NCBI GenBank assembly: GCA_036936605.1
Contig: JAUPFV010000004.1
Span: 182,918,807 to 182,982,806, forward strand
Length of the DNA stretch: 64,000 nucleotides
Source of the DNA: Limnanthes douglasii subsp. nivea
Lineage: Eukaryota; Streptophyta; Magnoliopsida; Brassicales; Limnanthaceae
Direction: 5' to 3'
Below are positions 11,381-22,215 of this stretch, one piece after another. Under the pieces are notes generated by a model. It saw only the letters and a list, made by a program, of their open reading frames with translations. It had not been told where the DNA came from and did no database searches. Both the position numbers and the translations under genes were made by a program. Within the stretch, counting starts at the first letter, position 1. Every line of letters begins with the position of its first letter.

Positions 11381-11760
11381 AATAGTAGTCAAACACCAAT
11401 TACCAGTCATGTTTTTTAGCCTCTATCTTCGCCGAAAGACTTTCTGCCTTTCTCTCTCTTTTGAGGGTTTGACTTAAATGATAAAATTATTGCAATTTTT
11501 TATTCGCTCATCCTTTGGTCATGGTAAACTTGTTTCTTATTTAAAATTCTCTCTAGTTTTGGTATTCTTTTAGGAACTTTTGATCTTCATAAAGTGTGGT
11601 ATTTTGTGGGAATTTCAAGATAGACATCGAGGAACTTGATGGCAGCAATAGCTTAGTTTTTTATCATAGAAAATAAAAAGTGGCTGATACAAGGAAGGCA
11701 ACTACCGATATTGTGCGGCTGCGTGAGTGGAAACTTCTTAACGAGTAGATTCCTAGTTTC

Positions 11761-12239
11761 TCCAAAAAACTATGACAGCTTAAAAATGTAAAATTTAATA
11801 CATATACGTGGTCTGACAATCTTACACAATCTTACGTATGATAAGGAAATATATTGTTAATGATCAAAATGTAATAAACGAAACCTTGTATAATAATTTG
11901 CGTAGATGTGGAAGAGATTTCTAACTTTATGTAAAGATAACGGGCTTGCAATTATACCTATTTCATAATTGATTCTATTACGATTATGTTTTTGTGTCTC
12001 TATGTAACGGTCAGACCTAAACTTAATAAAAAATTCTGATTTTTTATATAACTACTTGCTTATTTTTACTCTCTCTCTAAACTTTACTTCTCAACTTCTC
12101 TTTTTAAGATCGAATTTAATCCACACCAAATTGGTGACCATAATGTAAGGTTTTCAATTGGTACCTTGATTTTCATGACAAAAACCATAAATTATTGCTT
12201 TTCTTGTTTCATTTTATTTGTTTTTGTTCGATTCTCTAA
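11761..12239. other. probable LTR end and leader of gypsy element B
   Basis: No coding homology. The stretch ends in a pyrimidine-rich run (about 12065-12110) followed by a leader-like sequence up to the gag region of element B, as also seen before gag in element C. A partner LTR downstream of element B was not found, so the boundaries are unknown. Confidence 0.3.
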
Positions 12240-12319
12240 AGTTATTTTCATCGATAATGAAGCAAAGGAATGAAAACAAACCTCTAATTTGAAAATAAAT
12301 TGAGACACTAAATTTTGAT

Positions 12320-13445
12320 CTACAAGGAGGAGAAGGTAAGAATGATAAATTTATACCATCTCAACAGACTCAATCGAATATCGAAATGCGAGTGAACCAA
12401 TTATTAGATAAGATCACAACTCCAAATGAGAAATATGATAAAAAAGAGAGAGTAGGATATTCAATCGGTTAGGTTTAAATCTGAGGTGAGGCAAATGAAT
12501 GATATTAATGATGTAGACAACCAATCTGATCGTTCTTACACAACTCGCCAAGTTTGAAGTGAGCAGAAGAAAACACATTTTGAATCTAACAAAGAGTGTT
12601 ATATTTTGCGAAAAGAGAAAATGATAAGCAAATATATGTTACGTCCAGTGACGATCAGTTAAATAGTTTAGGATCTGAGCTCAAGAGGGATCGGGGGTCT
12701 TCAAAAGAGGAAAAAAGTTGGCCTCGAAAATCACGAAAATAATATAGGACATTAAATGAGAATAAGCCACGTTGTTTGAGGGAACCATAATAGTGTGAAG
12801 GGATCACATACAATCAATATACAAGGATGGATGATCGAAATTTGTATGTTGTTATGGGAACTGGAAATGATAATCAATATGTACAAGGAATCGACTGTAG
12901 AAATTGTTCTTCGACAGCTGAGATAAGGTCCATCCTTCTTCCGAATGAGTTTGATATCTCTAAGATTGAAAAGTTTGATTGGATCCAAGATCCTGATGAC
13001 CACATCGAACAGTTTAAAAACTACGTTATGAAGTTTGAGGATGATGATAGCTTGGTGTGCAGGGTTTCTCTCAAACGTTCAAAGGAACAATTTTGAAGTG
13101 GTATAACAGGTTTTTGAATGGATCTATTTCCAATTTTAGAGATTTTTATACAGCATTCTGAAGACAATTGTGGGAAGTAAAGATATGCGGGCAAATGGAT
13201 CACAATAATACAGTACAAACAAGCAGTGGGAGAAAATTTGAAGGACTATACTAAGCGATTTGTGTTAACCAAAGATTGTTTGGATAATTGTACGGAGTTG
13301 GTAGCAATGACAGCATTTCGAAAAGGATTGTTACTAGGAGATTTAGCGAATGAAATAGCGAAACAAAGATCTTTGACCTTTGGAGCGCTGATGGCTTAGG
13401 TAAAACAGATGGAAGTTGATGAGCTAGTAAAACAAAGCCGAGTTT
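12320..13445 (+). pseudogene. gag of gypsy element B
   Basis: The retrotransposon gag domain (PF03732-like) is visible in pieces: DISKIEKFDWIQDPDDHIEQ (about 12950-13010), KWYNRFLNGSISNFRDFYTA (about 13097-13158, after a frameshift), and AFRKGLLLGDLANEIAKQRS with LTFGAL (about 13313-13390). The pattern KFDG-DP-DHI...W-R-LPPGSI-SF matches plant gypsy gag. The zinc-knuckle region is not visible before the protease. Several stops. Confidence 0.75.
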
Positions 13446-13489
13446 GAAATCTATGTTAGTACTTTGAGTCGTTAGAAATATTTGGAGGA

Positions 13490-14080
13490 GACATTATGAC
13501 TGGCAATACTGATAGTTCTCGAAAGAGGCATGTAGTGAGCTTAGCTAGTAAAATAGAAGGAGGGGTGCCTACTCATATGCATGGTAAAAGAGATGTTTCT
13601 TTTATTATTTTTTATGAAGATGATTTGAGAGGCACTAAAGGTCCTCATGAATTTGCGGTGGTTCTTGGAGCAGAGGTAGCTGGTGTAGAAATTCGACGGG
13701 TGTTAATAGATACAAAGATCTCTGCAAATGTTCTTTTCAAATCAACATATGATAGAATGTGTAATCCTTCTCAGATTTCCCAATCAGGTCGTACTATAAT
13801 TAAACTCACATGAGTGACAGCTCACGTAATTAGGGAATTCGAATGGGAGCTATGTTTGGAAAATTGAGCTTTTAAAAAGAAGGTTCAGGTTTTATTCATG
13901 ATGGTGGATTATCCAACAAGCTACAATGCCATTTCCAGGAGATCTTGGCATTCAAGGATGTATGCATTCGTATCTACAGTGGACCAGTGCTTGAAATATG
14001 TCATCGGAGATCACGTGAGGGTTGTCTGAAGTGATCAGAAAGTTACCAAAGAATGTTATGCCATAGCTCTTTGAATTCGA
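13490..14080 (+). pseudogene. aspartic protease region of gypsy element B
   Basis: The frame 13496-13813 reads KRHVVSLASKIEGGVPTHMH, FYEDDLRGTKGPHEFAVVLG and RRVLIDTKISANVLF. The last is the protease active site, where the usual Asp-Thr/Ser-Gly is now Asp-Thr-Lys, so catalysis is lost. After the stop at 13811 the linker continues as VLFMMVDYPTSYNAISRRSW and YAFVSTVDQCLKYVIGDHVR. Element C carries the same region, with its own different lesions. Confidence 0.7.
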
Positions 14081-14159
14081 GGGTCAAGCAGTGGTGATAA
14101 AATGGATGAATAGCAATAAGGGGGGTTGAACTCGGATATCCATGAAGGGGTTGATGATC

Positions 14160-14960
14160 CAAGGGAAACCCCGGGTTCTTTAACAGTATCTGAAAGTATA
14201 GAAGAGTATGTTTTTCGTGATGGAAAAATACTTCGAATAGGAACCTTACTGACCCCGGCTTTACGTCAGTAGTTGTTGGAGTTTCTGTTTCACAATTTGG
14301 ATGTTTTCTCTTGAAAAACAGAGGATGTGGTAGGAGTTCTAATCGAGGTGATATGTAATAGCCTAGCTATTAATCTCAAGGTTAAACATGTTATACAAAA
14401 AAGACGTGTTATCTCTTTTGAGAAAGCAGAGACTATCATTGCTGAGGTGGATCGTATATTAAGGGTCTGACATATAAGGGAGTCAGAATATCCCTTATGA
14501 ACAGTAAAACCCAGTGGTGGTTAAAAAGAAGAATGGGAAGTGGAGGATGTCTGTCGACTTCACAGATCTAAATCGAGTTTCTCTTAAAGATCAATTTCCA
14601 CTTCCTCGAATAGATCAATTGATTGACTCCAATTCAGGAAATAAAATTTTGTCTTTTATAGTTGCCTTTGCAGGTTATAATCAAATTCAAATGGATCCAA
14701 ACGATCAAGAGAGCACCACATTCATCATGGATCGAGGTTTGCCTTATTATATGGTTATGCCCTTTGGATTAAAAAATGATAGAGCAGCATATCATAGGTT
14801 AATGAATTAAGCCTTCGCTTCTCAGATCGGAAGAAACATGGATGTGTATATTGATGACATGTTAGTCAAAAGTATAGCATATGAGGCGCATTTAAAGGAT
14901 TTAGATTAGATTTTTTTTTTAATTTAAGAGCTATCAGATTGAAGATTAGCTGCTCTTAAT
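14160..14960 (+). pseudogene. reverse transcriptase of gypsy element B
   Basis: After a lead-in (SLTVSESIEEYVFRDGK near 14180), the palm blocks follow: VVKKKNGKWRMSVDFTDLNR (14517-14576), FPLPRIDQL, and QIQMDPNDQESTTFI with YMVMPFGLKN, then VYIDDMLVKS at about 14843-14872, which keeps the catalytic Asp-Asp pair. A single stop follows LMN at 14808. Homology ends near 14940, where about 200 bp are missing compared with element C. Confidence 0.8.
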
Positions 14961-14999
14961 TTATTAATTTCTAGATTTTCTGATAAATATTTCCCTTTT

Positions 15000-15930
15000 C
15001 TAAGTATTACGAAGACTAAAGGAATTTGAGTGGACCTCGAAATGTGAAGCAATATTTTCAAGTATTAAGGAACTATTGTCATCACTAGAAATACTGTCCA
15101 AACCTCGAATTGGAGAACAACTCTTTTTATACGTTTGAGTATCAGATTTTGCGGTAAATGTTGTATTGGTTAGTGAAAATTCAAGAATTTTGAAGCCAAT
15201 GTATTATGTCAGTAAGATTTTGGTAGCAACAGAGAAAAGATATTTGAAGCTCAAAAAATTGGCCCTGGATTTAGTGGTGGCTGCCAGCAAGATGCGCCCT
15301 TATTTTTAAGCTCACACTGTTGAGATTCAAACTTTTTTCCCATTGAAAATTGTTTTGCATGCCTGATATTTATAGAAGGATGACCAAATGGTCAATAGAG
15401 CTGGGAGATTTTGACATCATTTTTGGGCCTCCGACGGCTATCAAGGACCAAGATTTAGCTGATTTTCTTATTGAGTTTCATTCAAGTAGATCAGATGAAA
15501 AGATAAACAAGGAGGTCTTGCCAATGAGTTCAATGTGGGTGGTTTAAAATGATGGATGTTCTAGCATTCTAGGGTGCACTGCGAGAGTTCAACAGATTGC
15601 TCCTTCTGGGGAGGCAATGTTTCAAGCTATTAAATTTTCTTTTCATACATCGAATAATGAAGCTGAATATGAAGTTCCATTGGTTGGTTTACGGCTTGTG
15701 AGCATTTGTGGGGCAAGATCAGTTCATTTGGAAATAGATTCCCAATTAATAGCAAATCAAGTGGCCGGAATTTCTGAAGCTAAAAAGGAAAATTTGATTT
15801 TATATCTTCAAGAGCTTCGGAATTTGACTCTTCTGTTTGAGTATATTATTGTAGAATATATCAGCCGAGGAAACAATAGAATTACAGATTTTTTCGCAAA
15901 TATGGCGTACACTGAAGAATATCCTTGGAT
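15000..15930 (+). pseudogene. RNase H plus second (Tat-type) RNase H of gypsy element B
   Basis: The first RNase H shows PMYYVSKILVATEKRYLKLK (about 15196-15255) and RMTKWSIELGDFDIIFGPP (about 15377-15433). A second RNase H-like domain begins at about 15550 with NDGCSSILGCTARVQQIAPS and goes on through NNEAEYEVPLVGLRL and LEIDSQLIANQV to VEYISRGNNRITDFFANMA. Its acidic residues (D of NDG, E of EAEYE, D of EIDSQ) are kept. Such a second RNase H of archaeal type is known from Tat-group elements, which is the main basis for placing the family there. Confidence 0.75.
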
Positions 15931-15999
15931 TTTACTACAGGATAGTCCTTCGATTCTAACAAGGTCAAAGCAATCCAAATATGCAGAATACGCTTTTAT

Positions 16000-16866
16000 C
16001 ACACCAAATGTAATTCGAGGTGACTGGAGAACTGATATCCTGAACTTCTTGTCAAGAGGAACGATGCCTCAAGATGTGCAATTGGCTAAGAAGTTGAAGT
16101 ATAAAGCTCATGGTTATGTCGTGTTAGATAGGATTTTATACAAAAAATCATTGAGTAGGCCATTATTGCGTTGCTTGAATAAACAGGAGTCTTAAGATAT
16201 TCTGTCAGAATTACATGATCGTGAGGGTTCAGCATATTGTGGGTTCAAGGCATTGACACGTCGAGTTCTGTTATCATGTTATTATTGGCCTTCAATTGTG
16301 AATGATGCTAAGAGTTTAGTTCGATGTTGTGATACTTGTCAACGATTCACCAATTCTATTCACAAACCTGCAGTTCCACTCATGTCCATTACTGAAGCCA
16401 TCCTTTTTTACAGATGGGGAATCGACTTGCTAGGACCATTTCCCATGGCTTCTGGAGGACACCAGATGATTATTGGAGCGGTAGACTATTTTTTTAAGTG
16501 AGCAGAGGATGAACTATTGTCTAGAATAAAAGCCGAGGATGTTATTAACTTCATTATGAACAATATTTGTTGTCATTTTGGGGTACCTTGAAAATTACCA
16601 CCAATAATGGTCCTCAATTTAATAACAGAGAAATGGCTTCTTTTTGTTCTTCGAGGGGAATTACACAATGTTTTTCTACACCTTTTTATCCCCAAACAAA
16701 TGGTCAGGTGAAGGTGACAAATAGATCTATTTTAGAAGGTCTAAAGAAGAGTTTAACATGGGCTCTAGGAAAATGGCTTATGTTTTTGCAAGAGGTGTTA
16801 TGGGGTCATTCTTCAAACATTTATTACATGTTTCTGCATTATTTCCTTAAGCAACTGACATGTTGA
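16000..16866 (+). pseudogene. integrase of gypsy element B, truncated
   Basis: Zinc-binding part: HDREGSAYCGFKALTRRVLL and CCDTCQRFTNSIHKP (about 16213-16365). Core: RWGIDLLGPFPMASGG keeps the first Asp (about 16414), but the second site reads KITTNNGPQFNN (Asp to Asn) and the third QTNGQVKVTNRSIL (Glu to Lys). The frame ends at 16864 after LQEVLWGHSSN, in the middle of the C-terminal part, so the tail is lost. Confidence 0.8.
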
Positions 16867-16873
16867 TAAAATC

Positions 16874-17060
16874 AAACTGAGCGGTTATTTGGTGCTTGTA
16901 AGTTTTTTTAGATTTATAAGCAAAACACTTATTTATTTGCACGTTCATGTTAAGTTTTAAAATAACTAGTTTATTAATACATTTTTAGCTTAGAACAATA
17001 TAAAAAAGCCTAAAAATATAAAACTTGAAAATATTTATTCTTTTGTCTTTATTGACATTT
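16874..17060. repeat. MITE-like fragment related to the one at 2325-2475
   Basis: Right after the broken end of integrase B, the phrase GAGCGGTTATTTGGTGC appears, followed by TTTATAAGCAAAACA, closely parallel to the left end of the nested MITE at 2325 (GCGGTTATTTGGTGCC...TTTATAAAGAAAAACA). A matching right end was not found. It may have caused or filled the break in element B. Confidence 0.4.
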
Positions 17061-17112
17061 GAACATGTAACAAAGTTATTGACAACCCAACATCTGTGTG
17101 TGATGTTTCTTA

Positions 17113-17343
17113 TATAGGGAATATTGGGTTTGTATATTCCGCCTCTGTATATAAGTAAGAATAATCTAATCTCCACACTAGTATGATATTATCCATTTCG
17201 GGCCTACTAGCCCGCATGACTTTTCTTTTTAATCAACTTCCAAAAGGCCTCATACTAGTTAAGATATGTTATTATTTATATAACATTGATCCTTCCTATG
17301 TTTAACCAATGTGGGATGTGGGACATTGGTCGCCACCCTAACA
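17113..17343 (-). repeat. LTR copy 1 of the miniature element
   Basis: About 231 bp; on the plus strand it runs from a decayed start (TATAGGGAATATTGGG) to CGCCACCCTAACA. It lacks a block of about 130 bp present in copy 2. Confidence 0.7.
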
Positions 17344-17819
17344 AATCCTCCTCTTGGACAAATTACCACTCTAGCCTCCTCTCAATTGACTTCCATCTAC
17401 CCACTCTAATCAGGTTAGGTATAACTGACGTCTAGAGATTTAACAGCAGATCTATCTGCTCACTCGACAAACCTACATGTTCTTTAGCTACGATTCGGAT
17501 GCCACCTTAGCAGATCCTCCTCTCAGACAAAGTACCATTTTAGCCTTATCTCAATTGGTTTCCATCCGCCCACTCTAATCAGGTTGTTGACTACCTGAAA
17601 CATAAAGGCACTATAGATGTTGCTGCTCACCTCATAGTAGACCACTTTGTCTTGTTCCTTAGCATCACTCCCACTCCAATCAAGTAGCACCGCTTGATGA
17701 GCCACAGACGCTCCAGAATACGATATATAGAGTAGATCATTCACCTTGAGCACAACTGTTGGTTCATCATATTCGACCTTCGAGAATTTCATCCACATCA
17801 TGTTCTGTCTAGGTCTGGA

Positions 17820-17831
17820 GCTCTGATACCA
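17820..17831 (-). other. primer-binding site (initiator Met tRNA type)
   Basis: GCTCTGATACCA on the plus strand is TGGTATCAGAGC on the minus strand, the usual 12-nt primer-binding site for initiator Met tRNA. It directly adjoins LTR copy 2 with a 2-base gap. Confidence 0.8.
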
Positions 17832-17833
17832 TT

Positions 17834-18193
17834 TGTTGGGAATATGGGTCTTGCATATTCTATCTCCATATATAAGTATGAACAATCTGATCTCAACAGT
17901 AGTATGATATTGTCCGCTTTGGCACCCAAAGATCCACACAGCTTTACTTTTGGTTCACTTCATATGTATGTGTTAGAAAATAAACCCATACTTTCGAGAA
18001 TGATCGTTGATAAAGGTCATGCAATAATGTTTCCCTCCTATAGATGAAACAATTGTTGGCCCCTTCCACAAAACGTTAAAGGCGTTAGAACTAAAAGGCC
18101 TTATACTAGTTGAGATATGTTCTTACTTATATACCACTGATCCTTCCCATGTTTAACCAATATGGTATATGGGACTTTGGCCGCCACCTTACA
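17834..18193 (-). repeat. LTR copy 2 of the miniature element
   Basis: About 360 bp; on the plus strand it runs from TGTTGGGAATATG to CGCCACCTTACA, so it has TG...CA ends on both strands. It carries an extra middle block (about 17925-18085) compared with copy 1. Confidence 0.75.
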
Positions 18194-18539
18194 AATCCTC
18201 CTCTCGAACAAAGTACCATTATAACTTCTTCTCAATTGACTTCTATCCACCCACTCTAGTTAGGTTGGGGCTATATGTATTCAAAGCTTTTACAACGGAT
18301 CTATCTGCTCACTCGACCACCCTACATATTCCTTAGTTAGAATCGAAACTAGGTCTTACCATTGATCATACCGCCTGTTTTTTAGCATCACTCTATTCAA
18401 GTCCACCTCTTCTTTATTCAAGGAGTCATGGGCACTCTAAACTAGGTTGTATAAAGCAGATCATTCACCTTGAGCACGCTGCTGGTTCTTCATGTTTGAC
18501 CTCCGTGATTTCATCCACATCGCGTTTGGTCTGGTTTTG

Positions 18540-18551
18540 GCTCTGATACCA
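18540..18551 (-). other. primer-binding site (initiator Met tRNA type), second copy
   Basis: The same 12 bases as at 17820, directly beside LTR copy 3. Confidence 0.75.
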
Positions 18552-18552
18552 T

Positions 18553-18624
18553 TTTTGGGAATATAGGTATCACATATTTCGCCTCTATATATAAGTAAGA
18601 ACAAACGATCTCAACATAGATAAT
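18553..18624 (-). repeat. LTR copy 3 of the miniature element, truncated
   Basis: Only about 72 bp remain, beginning TTTTGGGAATATAGG beside the primer-site complement and ending where similarity to copies 1 and 2 stops (after GATCTCAACA). Confidence 0.65.
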
Positions 18625-19060
18625 AAAATACTTGGAGTTTTTTTAATCGCTTCACCAATGAGATTAAGAATTTTGGTAATAGAAAAACCAATCGGCAAGT
18701 GAAAATTTTGCTTAGAATGTTACAATTTTTATTTTAAAAAATAAATGTTATAATATTAATATTTTATTTTATATGTAAGTGTGAGAGTGCTCACGCGTCC
18801 CTAAAACGTTACCTTGGTACTAACCAATGTCATTGTTCACAAGCTCCTTTATCTTCGGCATTCAAATATTTTTGAATCTTTCAAGCTAAGTAAGTTTCAT
18901 ACATATTGAGTCATAATATTAAAGGGTTGGGAAATTACGTATTTATTTATCCACTACGGGCATAAAAATAATCAAGAATACTTATAAACAGACTAGAGAT
19001 ATATGCGTATATTAGGTAGTATGTTGATGTGTTATTAAGAAATATAAGGGTTTCCTTGTA
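18625..19060. other. AT-rich spacer
   Basis: No coding homology or repeat structure recognised. Confidence 0.4.
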
Positions 19061-20225
19061 TATGAAATGGTTATAATAGAAAGAGAACATATATTTATTT
19101 TTACGAACGTCTGCGATATGTTTTGGAAAATACTAGATATAGCTCATAGAGATACAACTACGTGTGAATATGCTCTATCAAAAACAATAACCATCATGGA
19201 TAGTTACATGCACTATTATGGTCCTGAAATTCAAGAGTATATTATTAATAGGGTTATGTAGATCCTAAAAATCGAAATCAATAACGTTGTAGAGCCCAAA
19301 GAACTAGTTGTTATAAGAGGTAGAAAACGTTGTTCTCAACCGAATGACTAAATAAGACAAGTATTATTATGAATATGTCCTTGATCAAACCAAGAATACT
19401 AGCACACACATGGATATGTTAGGTTGAACGATGCCTCAAAATTTATTCAATTCTTAGTTCTAAAAGCTCACACCACCAAAAGAAAAGTAGGTCGATCAAA
19501 AAAATCTACTAATAACAGAAATAAAAATATGTACCCGAGATGCATCCCGTTATTTTTGCATATTTTTATTAACTACCATTGTAGACGTTGTTCTATACAG
19601 ACAGTTCGGTTATCAAACCGTATAGAGAGAAATATACGATAAATATGACAATTGGGCTTCCATTAGACGTGATTTGATCTTAGGAGTAACTGAAAACCAA
19701 GATTTTTGGTTGAATGTTTATGGTTCAACACATGTGTAGATGGATTACTACATAGGTTTATTGGTTCACAAGTCATCCGGACAGTCGTTATTGGATGACA
19801 TTATCTGACATCAGATTAGTGATAGTCACTCCATATCAATGTGTTGCATACCATTTATCTCACGTATATACCATTATGTGGTTGCACACATTCTTTCGCA
19901 TCCGTTATATAGATTGAAATTGATTTCGTACATAGTGTTAATTTGTACATGTAAGTATATTAGTAATGTTATTTATTTTAAAAAAATAAGTTTGTAATGT
20001 TTCTATAATTCTTAAATTTAATTTTATAGGTTATTACGCTTCCACATGGACTGTTGTTAGTATTATTCTCTGTATGGAGTCGGTTCCAAACCGTAAAAGC
20101 AAATGCTTGGTTGGTTCGGTACTATGGAAGATTCAAAATATTTACCCAAATTAAGTCGGTCGTCCCATCGGTGCGTAGCGAAGAAGCAATATCAACCGAT
20201 CTAACCAAAGATGACGCGTGATTAG
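19061..20225 (+). pseudogene. remnant of a MULE-type protein with OTU-like domain
   Basis: The first part (19067-19340) ends in VVEPKELVVIRGRKRCSQPN, and 19440-19530 gives KAHTTKRKVGRSKKSTNN. Both recall the PKGRPRKS-type basic tails in plant MULE transposases and OTU proteins. What follows, in shifting frames, is PRCIPLFLHIFINY, then DNWASIRRDLILGVTENQDF and YWMTLSDIRLVIVTPYQCVA, parallel to the plant OTU pattern IP-F-..YI..VVDV-GDGNCGFRA..LIRxEL...W..MPDMG..IA. The catalytic Cys region is unreadable. This is judged from scattered motifs, so moderate to low confidence. Confidence 0.4.
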
Positions 20226-21499
20226 GTTACTTTTCATTTTTAATTTTTTATGCATCGTTATGTTTTGTTAGTACATCCTCAAAATTAAGTATGAAATATT
20301 TTATTTTGCATGCTCTGTTGGGAGTTATTTTTACACCAAAATAGCCGCCAAATGTTTCACCAATAGTTTGTCGCTTAATATCCCACCAAAGAGTTTTCAG
20401 CCAATTATAAATTCTCGCAAAGTAGAATTTTCACCGCCCTCATAATTTAATTCTCTACATATTTCTTCTTCTATAAAATAACATTATTAGAAAAATTTAA
20501 GGTATCTTAGAATGGAATTAACTATTAAAGAAGACAATCACTTGCTTCAAGCCGTCAAATTTATTAAGATAACAAGGTCACATGAGAGCTCTGATGTTTT
20601 TTATGAACTAATGTGTATAATATACTACATGTGCGGACGTGTATGGGATCCCTTTTCGTCTTCACGCAATCGTGAAACAGTCTATACCATGTACAATTAT
20701 TCGAAATTTGAAGTAATGGTTCGGGTGTTCAACCTGTCGTATGAAGTCAAGCAAGATACGTTCAACATGTAAAAGCTAAAAAATATTGACTTCATTACAA
20801 TATATATGATAGCTTACTGGGAGGAGCACATTGTTGAAAAAGTTAATACGATATCCAATTGAACACCTCATAAATTTAATGGAGGATATGACTTTGACTA
20901 ATAATCTATAATTTTGAATATGGTTTGATGTTAAATTTTATTTGTGTAAGTTAATCTCATCTTGTATTGATGTTTAATGATATATTTTCATCTTATGTTG
21001 AATATTATTTTAGATTATGATTATTCAATTATTGTTTTAATTAAATTTCATATGCTAGTTGTATGTCGCGCATTCTATAGGATATGTGGCTCATACGTCG
21101 CACATAATGCGTGATCGAAGGCTAAATTTAGGCCTTAAAAAGGAACATAATAATGTACTAGAATATAATGTGTGATTTCCATAACAAAAATCGTACATTA
21201 TATATGATTTTCGTCTCATACAACGCGTTTTTTATGTACGATTTAATGTTATATATAAGCCTTAGAAAGTATCCCAACAATGGATATTATATATAAAAAT
21301 TAATTCTTGTTTTATTGATGTTTAAAACAATTTTATTAACAAAATAAAATGAAACATATACAAGCTAATAAGAATAATATAGAATTCATAACTAGATCAT
21401 AAAATGCATATAACTACAAACAAAAACATCAAATATCATAATAGCCATACAAGTAACAAAAAAAACCATAAATGTCCTATATCGTACAAGTCATAACAA
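20226..21499. other. AT-rich stretch with one small unassigned reading frame
   Basis: A reading frame of 86 codons at 20512-20772 (starting MELTIKEDNHLLQAVKFIK) has no resemblance that I recognise; it has no obvious upstream signals and may be chance. Around 21070-21240 a phrase about expressed as GTACATTATATATGATTTTCGT recurs in related forms with CGC-rich words, possibly a decayed repeat. Nothing else seen. Confidence 0.3.
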
Positions 21500-22215
21500 A
21501 AGCGAACTATAATCCACCACTGACCTTGGTAACAAGGGACAATGTGGTAGCACTCCTCTAATATTTCTAGCTTCTAATCTACTGTTATCGTACCTTGACG
21601 TGCCTTTATCTTGAATATTCAATCTAAATCATCTGCATTACCCTAAGTGCTTGTATGATGGTTTGTCCCAACATATGTATCATGCAGTACTGAATCCGGG
21701 TTGTCTACTATGTACCATATATTACTCCTAACCCAAATAGGGTGCATCGGGTCCATAATAACCGGTCCATTCTTGTATACATAACCTTTAAACTAGATGA
21801 GATTATTTTTCCAATTATCCCATATCAACTCATCCTATAAAAACCTAGGTCCAACACGTCTACATGTCCTAGGTAACTGAGTCATAAACGGCCTGGTATC
21901 ATCTGAATGTGCCTCAACTAGTGTACCACATATCGTTTCTCAAAATATAGCTATGGTGTGACGAACATCAGCTAGAACAGATTAGTTTGAGCAAACACTA
22001 TGCGGTGCATAACGACACATATATGGTAAGGTGATATCATACTCACCATATAACAGAGTCGATAACCAAGAAATGTGATAAAAAAATCCAAGCCTTCAAC
22101 ATCCTGGTAAACTCGTACATACATAGTACTATGGAGCAAACTCTGTCTAAGGGCATGGTATCTGACCCCATTTATACCTATCAATCGTATCATAATGATG
22201 AACAAACTCCTAATA
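21500..22215 (-). pseudogene. possible plant-mobile-domain-like fragment
   Basis: Read leftward, broken frames give ITLPYMCRYAPHSVC, RPFMTQLPRTCRRVGPRFL, and near the end MHPIWVRSNIWYIVDNPDSV with HTSTWGNADDLD. The pattern PY...C...W, a run ending in DxRPFMxQLxR, recalls the later half of plant mobile domain proteins (PF10536; aminotransferase-like or 'phosphatase 7 long form' proteins), which often ride in transposons. No single block is diagnostic; it could also be another MULE-borne protein. Confidence 0.3.

Larger units (their letters stand above)
8460..11760 (-). mobile_element. Tat-like Ty3/gypsy element A (gag-pol, leftward), decayed
   Basis: Reading right to left, the order is: gag remnant (about 11160-11380), the linker that follows protease (10815-11032), reverse transcriptase (about 10070-10700), and integrase with its C-terminal tail (about 9775-8460). 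The order RT then integrase defines Ty3/gypsy. The protease and most of the RNase H are missing, so it has suffered internal deletions as well as many stops. A solo LTR lies within the integrase. Together with the rightward gene at 5.27-7.83 kb it resembles Tat-group elements that carry an additional antisense ORF after pol. LTRs were not identified. Confidence 0.8.
12240..16866 (+). mobile_element. Tat-like Ty3/gypsy element B (gag-pol, rightward), 3'-truncated
   Basis: Order along the plus strand: gag, protease, RT, RNase H, a second RNase H-like domain, integrase. Two RNase H domains in tandem are characteristic of the Tat group. The protein matches element C (31.8-37.2 kb) and element D (50.4-52.05 kb) closely, so the three belong to one family. 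Coding is broken by many stops. About 200 bp between RT and RNase H present in element C are missing here, and the integrase stops in mid-domain at about 16840, so the 3' end is lost. Confidence 0.85.
17113..18624 (-). mobile_element. tandem array of a miniature LTR retrotransposon (three LTRs, two internal regions)
   Basis: Three copies of one LTR alternate with two short non-coding internal regions, giving LTR-internal-LTR-internal-LTR, all read leftward. Next to the second and third LTR lies the complement of an initiator-Met primer-binding site (GCTCTGATACCA at 17820 and 18540). After the first and second LTR comes the complement of a polypurine tract (AATCCTCCTCTT/C at 17344 and 18194). 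The internal regions are about 490 and 359 bp and code for nothing. This fits a TRIM-like element (terminal-repeat retrotransposon in miniature) that must be moved by proteins from another element. The first internal region contains a second AGATCCTCCTCTC start at about 17516, so an almost wholly lost extra LTR may once have been there. Confidence 0.75.

Noticed and set aside
17523..17939. 138-codon frame on the minus strand
   Set aside because: Spans the internal region, primer site and LTR of the miniature element; no domain, and the counterpart in the second copy is not open.
20512..20772. Small 86-codon gene
   Set aside because: Open but without homology, regulatory signals or neighbours to support it; mentioned only as part of the AT-rich stretch.
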